Shown here piece by piece: positions 32,840 through 41,348 of a stretch of 64,000 bases of DNA. Location: contig NZ_CP088247.1 in the NCBI RefSeq assembly GCF_021117295.1, forward strand, positions 3,797,001 to 3,861,000. The letters run 5' to 3'. Every line of letters starts with the position of its first letter. The first letter of the stretch is position 1. Source of the stretch: Methylorubrum sp. B1-46. GTDB taxonomy: Bacteria > Pseudomonadota > Alphaproteobacteria > Rhizobiales > Beijerinckiaceae. The notes below the pieces were generated by a model. It searched no databases. It was not told the DNA's origin and saw only the letters and a list, made by a program, of their open reading frames with translations. Both the position numbers and the translations under genes were made by a program.

Positions 32840-33178
32840 TCAGTCCTCGTTGACCTGGGAGTCCTCCCAGATCTCAAACTGAACTTGGGCGCTCAGGATG
32901 CCGACGGTCTCTTCAGCGGAGAGGTAGACCACGATCGCGCGGTAGGTGCGGCTGAGGATCTGGGTCTCTTCGCCCCAGCAGAGCACGGTGCCGTCGCCGA
33001 GCACCGCGATCGCGTCCGTGCCGAAGTCGGCCACAGCGGTCTCGGCGGGGTAGCTGAGGGAGGCGATCTGCGCGATCGCGGTGTCGAGCTCGTCCTGAGT
33101 CAGGACGTCGTTGAGGGCGCGCTCGATCGTGCCGTTGTTGGCGAGGGTGGCGGCGGTGATGTTGAGGTTGTGGGACAT
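32840..33178 (-). CDS. Phage-element protein behind the first duplicated promoter
   Basis: 112 residues starting at ATG 33178 (upstream ATG 33190 is an alternative). Acidic, with a Thr/Asn-rich start and a beta-rich centre (DAIAVLGDGTVLCWG). Not recognised. Its upstream region is a near-duplicate of the one in front of the 33947 gene, so both genes share regulation. Confidence 0.5.
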   Translation of the reverse strand: MSHNLNITAATLANNGTIERALNDVLTQDELDTAIAQIASLSYPAETAVADFGTDAIAVLGDGTVLCWGEETQILSRTYRAIVVYLSAEETVGILSAQVQFEIWEDSQVNED

Positions 33179-33185
33179 CGTGTGC

Positions 33186-33348
33186 TCCATCGTCGGCCCG
33201 GATCGCCCCGGGAGGCCTCGGCTCGCTGCCGATGAAGTGAGTATACCGCATTCTGCGGTATAAACAAGGGCCTCGTGCACGAAATCTTAGGAAATGTGGA
33301 GGCCGGCATGGGGTGGAGGGCGCAGGACGCGCGGGACCGCGAGGATCG
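33186..33348. repeat. Duplicated regulatory cassette, copy 1
   Basis: About 163 bases here align almost base for base with 33956-34119. The shared block includes the leader of the minus-strand gene, the promoter/palindrome and the start of a small plus-strand gene. Confidence 0.8.
33240..33267 (-). promoter_or_regulatory. Promoter with operator palindrome in its spacer, copy 1
   Basis: On the minus strand TTGTTT (-35) and TATACT (-10) are 16 bp apart. The spacer is nearly filled by the palindrome TATACCGCA-TTC-TGCGGTATA (33242-33262). A protein bound there would block the promoter. It drives the 33178 gene with a leader of about 60 bases. Confidence 0.65.
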
Positions 33349-33355
33349 GGAGCGC
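33308..33355 (+). pseudogene. Truncated copy of the small membrane-protein gene
   Basis: The first 12 codons match those of the intact gene at 34079 (MGWRAQDARDRE), with the same upstream block, then the sequence diverges and runs antisense to the 33372-33947 gene. It looks like the 5' stub left by the duplication. Confidence 0.45.
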
Positions 33356-33371
33356 TACTCGTGGGGGATAG

Positions 33372-33947
33372 TCACGGCGCCGGCATCGTCTCGCCGGCTG
33401 GGTGGAGGCGCAGGAACCGTGCTGCGAACCGGTGCTCGGCGAAGCCGCAATCCCTCTCCGTGGCGTCATATCGATCCCCGGACGGGTCCTCGATGCGGTG
33501 CACGACCGTCCCGTTGGGATGTATTATCGTCCCCGGCTTGAAGCGCTTGCCGAGCGCCACTTCGAGGTCGGCAAACGCGGCGTCGGGCATCGTTTGCCTG
33601 CGACGGTGGATCTCGGCGCGGAGGGCCTGCATCTCGTCGTACGGCCTGGGGCGACGCAGCAAACGGTCGCCCTTAAGCGCCGTCCGGAGGGCGCCCGTCG
33701 GAGTACGATAGGTGAGCTCTGACCGATACGGTGCAGTCAGGCGCCACCGGCCGCCCGGCGCCGGCTCGACGATGTAGGCCATCGAGCCGAGGTTAAGGAG
33801 CCCAAGCCCGCCGCCGGCGCCCGGCTCGGCGTAGATTTCCAGGCCCACGCGCTCGCCCAGAGCAATAATGCGGTCCGCGGTCGCTTCGCTGATCCCGAAG
33901 TTCTTGATCGCGTGGGAGCGGTAAATCGGTTCTTTGGCCTTGGTCAT
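33372..33947 (-). CDS. Phage-element hypothetical protein, 191 residues
   Basis: Soluble, Arg-rich protein. An N-terminal helix-turn-helix-like stretch (SHAIKNFGISEATADRIIAL, residues 11-30) is followed by an alpha/beta domain. It may be a DNA-binding regulator. It is expressed from the second copy of the duplicated promoter cassette. Confidence 0.5.
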   Translation of the reverse strand: MTKAKEPIYRSHAIKNFGISEATADRIIALGERVGLEIYAEPGAGGGLGLLNLGSMAYIVEPAPGGRWRLTAPYRSELTYRTPTGALRTALKGDRLLRRPRPYDEMQALRAEIHRRRQTMPDAAFADLEVALGKRFKPGTIIHPNGTVVHRIEDPSGDRYDATERDCGFAEHRFAARFLRLHPAGETMPAP

Positions 33948-33955
33948 CGTCGTTC

Positions 33956-34119
33956 TCCATCATCGGCCCGGATCTCCCCGGGAGGCCTCGGCTCGCTGCC
34001 GATGAAGGGCATATACCGCATTCTGCGGTATTTGCAAGGGCCTCGTGCACGAAATCTTTGGGAATGTGGGAGGCGGACATGGGCTGGAGGGCACAGGACG
34101 CGCGCGACCGCGAAGAGCG
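33956..34119. repeat. Duplicated regulatory cassette, copy 2
   Basis: Near-identical to 33186-33348. This copy keeps an intact small plus-strand gene at 34079. Confidence 0.8.
34010..34037 (-). promoter_or_regulatory. Promoter with operator palindrome in its spacer, copy 2
   Basis: On the minus strand TTGCAA and TATATG are 16 bp apart with ATACCGCA-TTC-TGCGGTAT (34013-34031) between and across them. The layout is the same as in copy 1, and it drives the 33947 gene. Confidence 0.6.
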
Positions 34120-34228
34120 GGCACGGAGCCGGGCCGTCCCGGTGCTTGAGCGCTGGGCGTGGGGCAGGCTCGCCGCGATCGGGGCGAGCGTCGCGGCGGT
34201 GGCGGCCGCGCTGTGGTGGACGGCCTGA
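34079..34228 (+). CDS. 49-residue single-pass membrane protein
   Basis: Starts at ATG 34079 with GGGAGG five bases upstream. A charged N terminus (MGWRAQDARDREERARSR) is followed by one hydrophobic Ala/Val-rich segment (about 31-48). Its promoter region is the duplicated cassette, transcribed away from the minus-strand gene. Rightmost gene of the phage-derived element; role unknown. Confidence 0.5.
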   Translation: MGWRAQDARDREERARSRAVPVLERWAWGRLAAIGASVAAVAAALWWTA

Positions 34229-34455
34229 GGCTCGCCCGGGTCAGCCGATGCTTGGAGATGTCAACGGCGGGTGAGACCGTCGGATCGTGACCGTCACGGA
34301 CGGGGCCGCGAGCCCCGGATCCCGCGTCGCCGACCACCCCGCCGGAGGCCTCCGAGCGGGGTAAAAACGCGTTTGCGGTTCCGGTATCGGTTCCGGTAGC
34401 CCCGGAACGGGCGTCCCGACCAGCCGGATTTTCGAGGTCTACAGAGGGGAAACGG
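34229..34455. other. Junction between phage element and tRNA-Ile
   Basis: No gene is supported. A GC-rich hairpin (CCCCGC...GCGGGG, 34337-34361) and short GGTTCCGGTA repeats lie here. This is where a right attachment site would be expected if the element used the tRNA, but no left copy of the tRNA end was found in the window. Confidence 0.35.
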
Positions 34456-34531
34456 TGGTGGGCCCGGCAGGACTCGAACCTGCAACCAGACCGTTATGAG
34501 CGGTCGGCTCTAACCATTGAGCTACAGGCCC
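34456..34531 (-). tRNA. ileX: tRNA-Ile (CAT anticodon)
   Basis: The minus strand folds as a 76-nt tRNA including an encoded CCA. Acceptor stem GGGCCTG/CGGGCCC, anticodon stem GACCG/CGGTC with loop CTCATAA (anticodon CAT), and T arm GCAGG-TTCGAGT-CCTGC. The body matches the tRNA-Ile2 type, whose C34 is modified to lysidine to read AUA, better than initiator or elongator Met. It borders the phage-derived element. Confidence 0.9.
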
Positions 34532-34888
34532 TAACCGTTTCCGGTCAGATACTTAGACTCGCTTTCTGGCGCCTGCAACAGATTGCCCTACAGCAATCCC
34601 CACAGAAACCCTCGATCTGTGAAGATGAGTGGGGCGTCAGAAACGGCGAGGCAAACGCCGCTTTTGAGTAGCCGGGGTGGTGCCATGCGGCAAGCCCCGT
34701 TGATGCCGGATCGGCCATGGGATCGGCCATGGGATCGGCCATGGGCATGGGCCGCTGCGGTCAGCCGCGGGGACCGGCAAGGATCCGTGCAAGCCGTCGA
34801 GCGTGCCTCGGACAATGGGCAGCCTGCGGCGAGCCGCCGGATCGTCGCGGCGGCCAGAGTGAAGTCGATGGAGACGGGGGCCGGGCGA
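34532..34888. other. Intergenic region with short tandem repeat
   Basis: No gene could be supported. Three exact tandem copies of GGATCGGCCATG (34708-34743) are the only structure seen; a frame through them on the minus strand encodes a trivial repeat and is not credible. Confidence 0.4.
34708..34743. repeat. Tandem repeat, 3 x 12 bp
   Basis: GGATCGGCCATG occurs three times head to tail with no mismatches. Length-variable repeats of this sort can differ between strains. Confidence 0.85.
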
Positions 34889-35080
34889 TCAGCGTTTCGG
34901 CTTCCGGTCCTCTGGCCTTTCCGGCTTGGGATCCCTTGAAGGATCGGGATTGTCCTCGGACTTGACCGTCGCCCCTGGCGTCCCCTTACCGGGATGCCCG
35001 GTCTGCTCGTCGATATTGCCGAGCGCGCCACCCTCGTGCGTCTTGCCGGCCTCCGTACCAGCCTTCTCCGGCTTCCTCAT
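34889..35080 (-). CDS. Small, highly hydrophilic protein
   Basis: 63 residues, almost devoid of hydrophobic residues and rich in Lys, Glu, Pro, Gly and Asp (for example PGKGTPGATVKSEDN). Such proteins are typically disordered and often stress-related. Start chosen at the ATG at 35080 near the GGAGGCC-like signal. No family recognised. Confidence 0.45.
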   Translation of the reverse strand: MRKPEKAGTEAGKTHEGGALGNIDEQTGHPGKGTPGATVKSEDNPDPSRDPKPERPEDRKPKR

Positions 35081-35326
35081 GTCGGCCTCCCATTCGCCGA
35101 GCAAAAATGCTCCAAGCCGGTAGAACGCTGGTCGAAGCTTGAAGGCGCCGCATGTTCGGCATTATGATGCAGATGTGATCGCTCCGAAGCCGGGCGCAAG
35201 TCCCATCGACGGAAGGGGCATCACGCGCAAGGAAGGTTGCTGAGCGGCCTTCCGGCATCGGCTCCGCCGCGTCGATCCATGCGTCCGGCCGCCCTGACGC
35301 TCGGACATCCCGAACAGGAAGACACC

Positions 35327-35539
35327 ATGCGCTATACCGTTCATTGGACCGCGCCTTCCGGCCCCTCGACGGAGCCGCACGCACTCGGAGCGAGGGCGGC
35401 CGAGCGAGCCATGACCTTCGCGAGCATGGGCGCATCGGACGTCTACGTGGAGACCAATGACGGACGGGTGTTCCGCGCACCGGCGCAGATGGCCGCCCTG
35501 GTTCAATACGCCCAGACCGCCGACGCCGAACAGATCTGA
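35327..35539 (+). CDS. Hypothetical protein, 70 residues
   Basis: Start ATG 35327 has AGGAAG seven bases upstream; the longer open frame does not. A small alpha/beta protein beginning MRYTVHWTAPSG. No family recognised. Confidence 0.55.
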   Translation: MRYTVHWTAPSGPSTEPHALGARAAERAMTFASMGASDVYVETNDGRVFRAPAQMAALVQYAQTADAEQI

Positions 35540-35584
35540 TCCGGCGGCACAGGGCAGTCCGGCTTAGCCTCGGATCAGAGGGCT

Positions 35585-35794
35585 TCAGGAACCGACGAGC
35601 TGCCACTCGAAGACGAGCTGGCGCAGCCGCGCCTGAGCGGCGCGGCGAGCCTCGTCGAAGGTCGCGTAGTTCTGCGAGCCGTAGCGCCGCGGCGCGCCCT
35701 TCTCGAGGATGGAGCAGACGAAGCGGCCCGGACGCCGCCAGCACGGTCGCACATCGATGGAGTAGGGATGGTCGGTCCGCTCAGCCACCCGCAC
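35585..35794 (-). CDS. Hypothetical protein, 69 residues
   Basis: Small soluble protein with a beta-hairpin-like start (HPYSIDVRPCWRRPGRFVC) and a C-terminal helix. Convergent with the 35327 gene. Not recognised. Confidence 0.5.
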   Translation of the reverse strand: MRVAERTDHPYSIDVRPCWRRPGRFVCSILEKGAPRRYGSQNYATFDEARRAAQARLRQLVFEWQLVGS

Positions 35795-35883
35795 ATCGTG
35801 CCACGCCCGCCAGCCCCGACCAAGGGGCGGCTTTCACGGCGCGGCTCACATTTGCTTGCAGCCGCGCCGAGGTCGGGCGGCCC

Positions 35884-36192
35884 TCAGGCCTCGCTTTCAT
35901 CCTGCGAGGGACGTAAGGAACGCTCGATCGTCTCTAGAACGGTCTTGGCGAGCACCGCGTCCGGATCGTCGCGGAACAGCACGTCGCGCAGCATGGCGAG
36001 GTAGCCTTCGAGGCGTTCGTCGTAATGGTCGGAATCGATCGAGCGCAGGACACTCGCCAGGAAGCCCACCGCCATCTGGTGGGCCACCTGCTTGGCGCCG
36101 AGCTCGGCGAGCCCCTCGGCGAGGTTCGTCACCGCCACATCGTGCCGCGCGCTGACCGCGGCGAGGGCGGCGAGTTGCTGGGTCTGATCCAT
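35884..36192 (-). CDS. Hypothetical helical protein, 102 residues
   Basis: Almost entirely helical and acidic at the C terminus. It lies 43 bp downstream of mntR on the same strand and may be co-transcribed with it. No family recognised. Confidence 0.55.
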   Translation of the reverse strand: MDQTQQLAALAAVSARHDVAVTNLAEGLAELGAKQVAHQMAVGFLASVLRSIDSDHYDERLEGYLAMLRDVLFRDDPDAVLAKTVLETIERSLRPSQDESEA

Positions 36193-36235
36193 CGGTGTCG
36201 GGTCCTCGGAACGCGCCTACGGTCAGGATTGGAGA

Positions 36236-36733
36236 TCACGAATTCGCGTCGGCGAAGCGGCGGAACGCCTCCAGCGTCTCGGCGCTGACATGGTGTTCGA
36301 TGCCTTCCGCGTCGCGCCGCGCCGTCTCGGCGCTGACGCCCACGGCGCGCAGGAAGCGCTCGACGATGCGATGGCGTTCCCGCGACTGCTCGGCCAGAGC
36401 CTGCCCCGCCGCGGTGAGAAACACGCCGCGATAAGGCCGCTGCTGCACGAGACCGTCCTCGGCGAGGCGTTTGAGCATCTTGGCGACCGTCGGCTGGGCC
36501 ACACCGAGGCGGGCGGCGATATCGACCTGCCGGGCCTCGCCGCCATCGCCGATCAGGTCGGCGATCAGCTCGACGTAATCCTCCACCAGTTCGAGACGGC
36601 GCGCCTCACGGGCCTGACGGAAGCTCTCGACATGGACCTCCGCATCGACCAGCGGCGCTTCCGCCGCACGGTGCGATTCCGGTGCCGGCTTCTGCCCCAT
36701 CTCTCGCCCCATCTCTCGCGCTGCGTCCTGCAT
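36236..36733 (-). CDS. mntR: Manganese-responsive repressor MntR
   Basis: 165 residues from the ATG at 36733 (a longer frame opens at 36763). The sequence follows the enterobacterial-type MntR closely: [20 protein letters not shown], then the winged helix [25 protein letters not shown], and the metal-site helix [12 protein letters not shown]. MntR binds Mn(II) and represses manganese importers. It is divergent from mntH, whose upstream region carries a MntR-box-like palindrome. Confidence 0.9.
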   Translation of the reverse strand: MQDAAREMGREMGQKPAPESHRAAEAPLVDAEVHVESFRQAREARRLELVEDYVELIADLIGDGGEARQVDIAARLGVAQPTVAKMLKRLAEDGLVQQRPYRGVFLTAAGQALAEQSRERHRIVERFLRAVGVSAETARRDAEGIEHHVSAETLEAFRRFADANS

Positions 36734-36951
36734 GAGGCGGCGGGCCCCTCCGTTCCCGGGCACGGCCCGATCGGCCCGCGCCTCGCATGATCAACGTCGC
36801 TCACGAAACACGTGGGCCCACGGGTCTGCTCCGGCACGGTCAGCCGATCCGCCGGGTGTCATCGGTCGTTCGCGCCGACCTGTTTAACCGATGCACACCG
36901 GGGCCGGGAACCCGGTCTCGGCGGCTCTTGATCACAGCATCGGCACAGCTT

Positions 36952-36967
36952 TATAGCTGAAGCTATA
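36952..36967. promoter_or_regulatory. MntR-box-like operator upstream of mntH
   Basis: TATAGCT-GA-AGCTATA is a perfect 7-bp palindrome. Its core ATAGC-n4-GCTAT is the core of known MntR boxes. It lies 112 bp before the mntH start and 219 bp before the mntR start, so manganese-dependent repression of mntH is expected. Confidence 0.75.
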
Positions 36968-37078
36968 TGGCCATCTCATCAGCGTGGATGGGGTGGCCGC
37001 CTCTCCCGTACCGGTGTCCGCCCTCCCATCGGAGCAGGGCAGGGCAACCGAGCACCTCGATTTCGAATGGAAGCGGTG

Positions 37079-38413
37079 ATGGATCAGGTTCGGCCGGCAC
37101 CGCCCGGACAGGCCTCAGCGGAGCCGAGCCTCGGCGCGCTCAACGGCAGCGTGCCGGTGCGGGTGGGCGGTTCCTGGCTGTGGCGGCTCTTCGCCTTCCT
37201 CGGGCCGGGCTACATGGTCTCGGTCGGCTACATGGATCCCGGCAACTGGGCCACCGACATCGCCGGCGGCGCCCAGTTCGGCTACACGCTGCTCTCCGTC
37301 ATCCTGCTCTCGAACCTGATGGCGATCGTGCTGCAGGCGCTGGCCGCGCGGCTCGGCATCGCCACCGGCCTCGACCTCGCCCAGGCCTGCCGCGAGCGGA
37401 CCTCGCGGCCCGTCTCCATCGCATTATGGCTGATCTGCGAGGCGGCGATCATCGCCTGCGACCTCGCCGAAGTGATCGGCACGGCGATCGCCCTCAAGCT
37501 GCTGCTCGGCATCCCGCTGACGCTGGGCGCGATCATCACCGCGCTCGACGTGTTCGTGGTGCTGCTGCTCCTGCGCCGGGGTTTCCGGGCGCTGGAGGCT
37601 TTCGTCATCGGCCTTCTGACGATCATCTTCGTCTGCTTCGGCATCCAGATCGTCATGGCCGCGCCGCCGGTCCAGGCCGTGCTCGGCGGCTTCGTGCCGT
37701 CGAAAGAGATCGTGACCAACCCGGCCGCGCTCTACATCGCCATCGGCATCATCGGCGCCACCGTGATGCCGCACAACCTCTACCTCCACTCCTCGATCGT
37801 GCAGACGCGGGCCTATCCCCGGACGGAGGAGGGCCGGCGCGAGGCCCTGCGCTTCGCCGTCACCGACTCGACCGTGGCGCTGATGCTCGCTCTCTTCGTC
37901 AACGCCGCGATCCTGATCATGGCCGCGTCCGTGTTCCATGCGAGCGGACGCACCGAGGTCGAGGAGATCGAGCAGGCCTACGAGTTGCTCTCGCCGCTGC
38001 TCGGCGTCGGCATCGCCTCCACCCTGTTCGCCGTGGCGCTGCTGGCCTCGGGCCTCAACTCGACGGTGACGGCGACGCTCGCCGGCCAGATCGTCATGGA
38101 AGGCTTCCTACGGCTGCGCCTGCCGAATTGGGCACGGCGGCTGGTAACGCGGGGCATCGCCATCGTCCCCGTGGTGGTCGTCACCGCGCTCTACGGCGAG
38201 CAGGGCACCGCCCGGCTGCTCGTGCTGAGCCAGGTCGTGCTCTCGATGCAGTTGCCCTTCGCGGTAATCCCGCTGGTGCATTTCGTCTCCGACCGGCGGC
38301 TGATGGGCTCGTTCGTGATTCCGGGCTGGCTGAAGGGTCTGTCCTGGGTGATCGCCGGCATCATCGTGGTGCTGAACGTGAAGCTGTTGATCGATACCTT
38401 CGCCGGCACCTGA
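37079..38413 (+). CDS. mntH: NRAMP-family manganese transporter MntH
   Basis: 444 residues from the ATG at 37079, which has GGAAG five bases upstream; an ATG at 37067 lacks such a site. Eleven or so membrane segments are visible. The metal-binding DPGN of TM1 ([13 protein letters not shown], near residue 48-60) and the MPHNLYLHS motif of TM6 (near residue 230) are intact. It is a proton-coupled Mn(II) importer of the inner membrane, controlled by the adjacent MntR. Confidence 0.95.
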   Translation: MDQVRPAPPGQASAEPSLGALNGSVPVRVGGSWLWRLFAFLGPGYMVSVGYMDPGNWATDIAGGAQFGYTLLSVILLSNLMAIVLQALAARLGIATGLDLAQACRERTSRPVSIALWLICEAAIIACDLAEVIGTAIALKLLLGIPLTLGAIITALDVFVVLLLLRRGFRALEAFVIGLLTIIFVCFGIQIVMAAPPVQAVLGGFVPSKEIVTNPAALYIAIGIIGATVMPHNLYLHSSIVQTRAYPRTEEGRREALRFAVTDSTVALMLALFVNAAILIMAASVFHASGRTEVEEIEQAYELLSPLLGVGIASTLFAVALLASGLNSTVTATLAGQIVMEGFLRLRLPNWARRLVTRGIAIVPVVVVTALYGEQGTARLLVLSQVVLSMQLPFAVIPLVHFVSDRRLMGSFVIPGWLKGLSWVIAGIIVVLNVKLLIDTFAGT

Positions 38414-38418
38414 CGGCG

Positions 38419-39312
38419 TCACGCCTCGGCGGCGCGCAGATGCGCCACGAAGTCCTGCGCGAAGGGCGGCAGGGCCGCGAGGTCGCGCAGGCAGAGCTTG
38501 AGGTCGCGCGCCGCCCAGGAGTCTTCGAGCGGAACGAGGGCGATCCCCATCGTGCGCCACGCCCGCCGCGCCGTGGTCTCCGGCACGATGCCGAGGCCGA
38601 CGCCGCATTCGACGAGGCGGCAGACCGCGTCGAAGCTGCGCAACTGCACCCGCAGCCGCATCGGCCGGCCGATGCGGGAGGCCTTGCCGGCGAGGAAGCG
38701 CGTCAGGGCGCTCGGCCGGTCGAGGCCGACGAAGTCGTGTTCCAGCACCTCCGCGAAGCCGAGGCTGGTGCGGCGGGCCAGCGCGTGGCCGGCCGCGACC
38801 ACCACGACGAAGCGGTCGTGGCGAAAGGGGAAGGTCTGGAGCGTGCCGGTATCGACGGTGCCGGCGACGATGCCGAGATCAGCCGCCCCATCGGCCACCA
38901 TCCCGACGATCTCGTCGGAGGTGCGCTCCTCGATATCGACGCTGACCCCCGTATGGAGCGCGAGATAGGCGGAGAGCGCCTCGGGCAGGAATTCGGTGAG
39001 TGCGTTGGTGTTCGACAGGACCCGGACCTGGCCGACGGCGCCGCCGGCGAACACCGAGAGATCGCTCTGCAACCGCTCGATCTGACCCAAAATCTCGCGG
39101 GCATGGGCCAACAGGGCGCGGCCGGCGGGCGTCGGCGTCACCCCCTGGCGCCCGCGCAGCAGCAGCGCGGCGCCGAGCGAGTCCTCCATCGCCTTGACCC
39201 GCGCGGAGGCCGCAGCCAGCGCGAGGTTCGCCCGCTCCGCGCCGTGGGTGATCGAGCCCGCCTCCACCACGTGCCGGAACAGGTTCAGATCGACGAGATC
39301 GAAGCGCATCAT
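38419..39312 (-). CDS. LysR-family transcriptional regulator
   Basis: 297 residues. The N-terminal winged helix (LNLFRHVVEAGSITHGAERA at about 9-28, then a long linker helix) and the effector-binding domain from about 92 are typical of LysR regulators. Its stop lies 5 bp from the convergent mntH stop. It is divergent from the anion transporter gene at 39486, so it probably regulates that transporter in response to its substrate. Confidence 0.85.
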   Translation of the reverse strand: MMRFDLVDLNLFRHVVEAGSITHGAERANLALAAASARVKAMEDSLGAALLLRGRQGVTPTPAGRALLAHAREILGQIERLQSDLSVFAGGAVGQVRVLSNTNALTEFLPEALSAYLALHTGVSVDIEERTSDEIVGMVADGAADLGIVAGTVDTGTLQTFPFRHDRFVVVVAAGHALARRTSLGFAEVLEHDFVGLDRPSALTRFLAGKASRIGRPMRLRVQLRSFDAVCRLVECGVGLGIVPETTARRAWRTMGIALVPLEDSWAARDLKLCLRDLAALPPFAQDFVAHLRAAEA

Positions 39313-39485
39313 AGATTGATTTTCGGCCGCATCACCGATCCCGGCTTTCGCGTCGGCTGGAGGCAGTGATTGCCGGACCTCCTATCACAACAGCGTGAGG
39401 CTGGCAGTAGCCTTCGCCGATGACGAAGGCACCCACCACGAAAGCCGAATTGCGAACGGTTCCAATTCGCAGTTGAACCGCGCCC

Positions 39486-40811
39486 ATGAGCGCCGCAGCG
39501 GCCAGCATTCTCGGAGCACACGGCACGGTCGTCGCGGCCGGCGGCCTGCTCGTGCTGTGCATGGGGTTGTGGGCGACCGGCCTGGTGGCCGAGATCGTCA
39601 CGGCGCTGATGTTCTTCGCGCTGGCGATGCTGCTCAAGCTCGCCCCGGCGCAGACGGTGTTTTCGGGCTTTGCCTCTTCCGCCTTCTGGCTGGTGACGGG
39701 CGGCATGGTGGTCGGGCTCGCCATGAACCGCACGGGGCTGGGCAACCGGCTCGCGCGAGGGCTGGCGGCGCGGCTGCCCGCCTCCTATCCCGGCTTCGTC
39801 ACCGGGATCGTCGCCTTCTCCTTCGCGCTCGCCTTCGTGATGCCGTCCAATCTCGGGCGCATTGCGGTGATGGTGCCGGTGGTGATCGCGCTATGCGATG
39901 CCTTCGGGCTGGAGGCCGGGCGTCCGGGCCGGACGGGGGCGCTGCTCGCCTTCGGCGTGGCGACGCCGATGCTCTCAGCGGCGATCCTGCCCGCCAACGT
40001 GCCGAACCTCGTCATGGCCGGCACCGCCGAGACCCTGTTCAACATCCATCTCAACTATCTGCCCTATCTGTTTCTGCACGCGCCGGTTCTCGGCTTCGTG
40101 AAGGGTGTGCTGCTGGTCGCCTGCACGATCCTGATCTTCCCCGATCGCCTCGACGGAAGGCGGCCCGAACTGCCGCCGCTGCCTCCGCTGTCGGGTGCGG
40201 AGCGGCGCCTCTCGGTGATCCTGGCAGTGATGCTGGCGCTCTGGCTCAGCGACGGCTGGCACGGCATCCCGCCGGCCTGGATCGGGCTCGCCGCGGCGGT
40301 GATCTGCCTGCTTCCGGGCATCGGCGTCCTGACGTCGGCGAGCTTCGGTGAGATTCCGCTGCGGACCTGCTTCTACGTCGCGGCCCTCTTCGGGCTGACG
40401 GCGGTGGTCAACGAGACCGGGCTCGGCGCGCGTCTGGGCCACGTGCTCCTCTCGGTCGCCCCGCTGGAACCGGGGGCGCCCGCCAAGAACTTCGCGACGC
40501 TCACGGGTCTGTCGATCGGCTTCCTGTTCACCGCCACCGCCAACGGCGCGCCGGCCCTCTACACGGCACTGGCGGAGGAGTTTTCGCGCACCAGCGGCTT
40601 CGACCTGATGAGCGTGCTGATGGTGCAGGTGGTCGGCTACTCGACGCTGTTCCTGCCCTATCAGGCGCCGCCCATCATCATGACCATGGATCTCGGCCGC
40701 TTGTCTCTGGCCGACGCGACCAAACTCACCCTCGCCACGGGCATTGCCTCGCTGCTGATCGCGACCCCACTCGCCTATTTCTGGTTCAGGCTGACGGGGA
40801 GACTGGCGTGA
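39486..40811 (+). CDS. DASS-type (SLC13) anion/dicarboxylate transporter
   Basis: 441 residues with about eleven to twelve membrane segments. Two half-repeats carry the family's substrate-loop signatures: MPSNLGRIA near 118 and, in the second half, TATANGAPALY near 355. Members are sodium- or proton-coupled importers of dicarboxylates, citrate or sulfate. The gene is divergent from a LysR regulator with 173 bp between. The short sequence, without TrkA-C domains, favours an organic-anion rather than a sulfate carrier, but the substrate is not fixed. Confidence 0.75.
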   Translation: MSAAAASILGAHGTVVAAGGLLVLCMGLWATGLVAEIVTALMFFALAMLLKLAPAQTVFSGFASSAFWLVTGGMVVGLAMNRTGLGNRLARGLAARLPASYPGFVTGIVAFSFALAFVMPSNLGRIAVMVPVVIALCDAFGLEAGRPGRTGALLAFGVATPMLSAAILPANVPNLVMAGTAETLFNIHLNYLPYLFLHAPVLGFVKGVLLVACTILIFPDRLDGRRPELPPLPPLSGAERRLSVILAVMLALWLSDGWHGIPPAWIGLAAAVICLLPGIGVLTSASFGEIPLRTCFYVAALFGLTAVVNETGLGARLGHVLLSVAPLEPGAPAKNFATLTGLSIGFLFTATANGAPALYTALAEEFSRTSGFDLMSVLMVQVVGYSTLFLPYQAPPIIMTMDLGRLSLADATKLTLATGIASLLIATPLAYFWFRLTGRLA

Positions 40812-40938
40812 GACAGATCCGCGCGATCGTCAGCTTGACGAATGCTGCACCGCAGCAGCGGCATTGCCGGCCGGAGCCGGTCGCCCTAACCCTTCCCTGG
40901 AATTTATCCAGTCTTCGACGCGAGGATCGTGAGCCGCG

Positions 40939-41340
40939 ATGAACCCTACCGTCAGACCTACGGTCGCCCAGCCGCTCTCGCCCCATCTCCAGATCTACCG
41001 CTGGACCTGGACCATGGCGATGTCGGTGTTCCACCGCGTCACCGGCACGGCGCTCTACGGCGGCACCCTCCTCGTCGCGGTGTGGCTGGTGGCGCTCGCC
41101 TCCGGTCCGCGCGCCTACGACACGGTAGCCTGGTTCTTTGGCTCGTGGGTCGGGCGCGCCATCCTGTTCGCCTACACCTGGGTGCTGCTGCACCACATGC
41201 TCGGCGGCCTCCGCCACTTCATCTGGGATGCCGGCTACGGCTTCGATCGTGACCGCCGCCTAGGGCTCGCCCGCGCCACCCTGATCGGCTCCGTCATCCT
41301 GACCGTCGTGATCTGGGCGATCGCCCTGCTCGTTCGCTGA
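40939..41340 (+). CDS. sdhC: Succinate dehydrogenase cytochrome b556 subunit
   Basis: 133 residues with three membrane helices. Shows the SdhC signatures SPHLQIYRW and SVFHRVTG in the first helix region (quinone-site Ser/Arg) and the heme-ligand segment [13 protein letters not shown] near 78-90. It anchors complex II in the inner membrane. First gene of the sdhC-sdhD-sdhA-x-sdhB operon, 8 bp ahead of sdhD. Confidence 0.95.
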   Translation: MNPTVRPTVAQPLSPHLQIYRWTWTMAMSVFHRVTGTALYGGTLLVAVWLVALASGPRAYDTVAWFFGSWVGRAILFAYTWVLLHHMLGGLRHFIWDAGYGFDRDRRLGLARATLIGSVILTVVIWAIALLVR

Positions 41341-41348
41341 GGCTCCCC

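Noticed and set aside
34545..34748. 67-codon minus-strand frame with MADP repeats
   Set aside because: Produced by the 12-bp tandem repeat; no ribosome-binding site and no protein-like remainder.
36787..37078. Possible Mn riboswitch ahead of mntH
   Set aside because: No yybP-ykoY-type conserved loops were recognised; the MntR-box palindrome explains regulation.
36967..39369. 800-codon plus-strand frame through mntH and the LysR gene
   Set aside because: It is out of frame with mntH and antisense to the regulator; both real genes have intact motifs.
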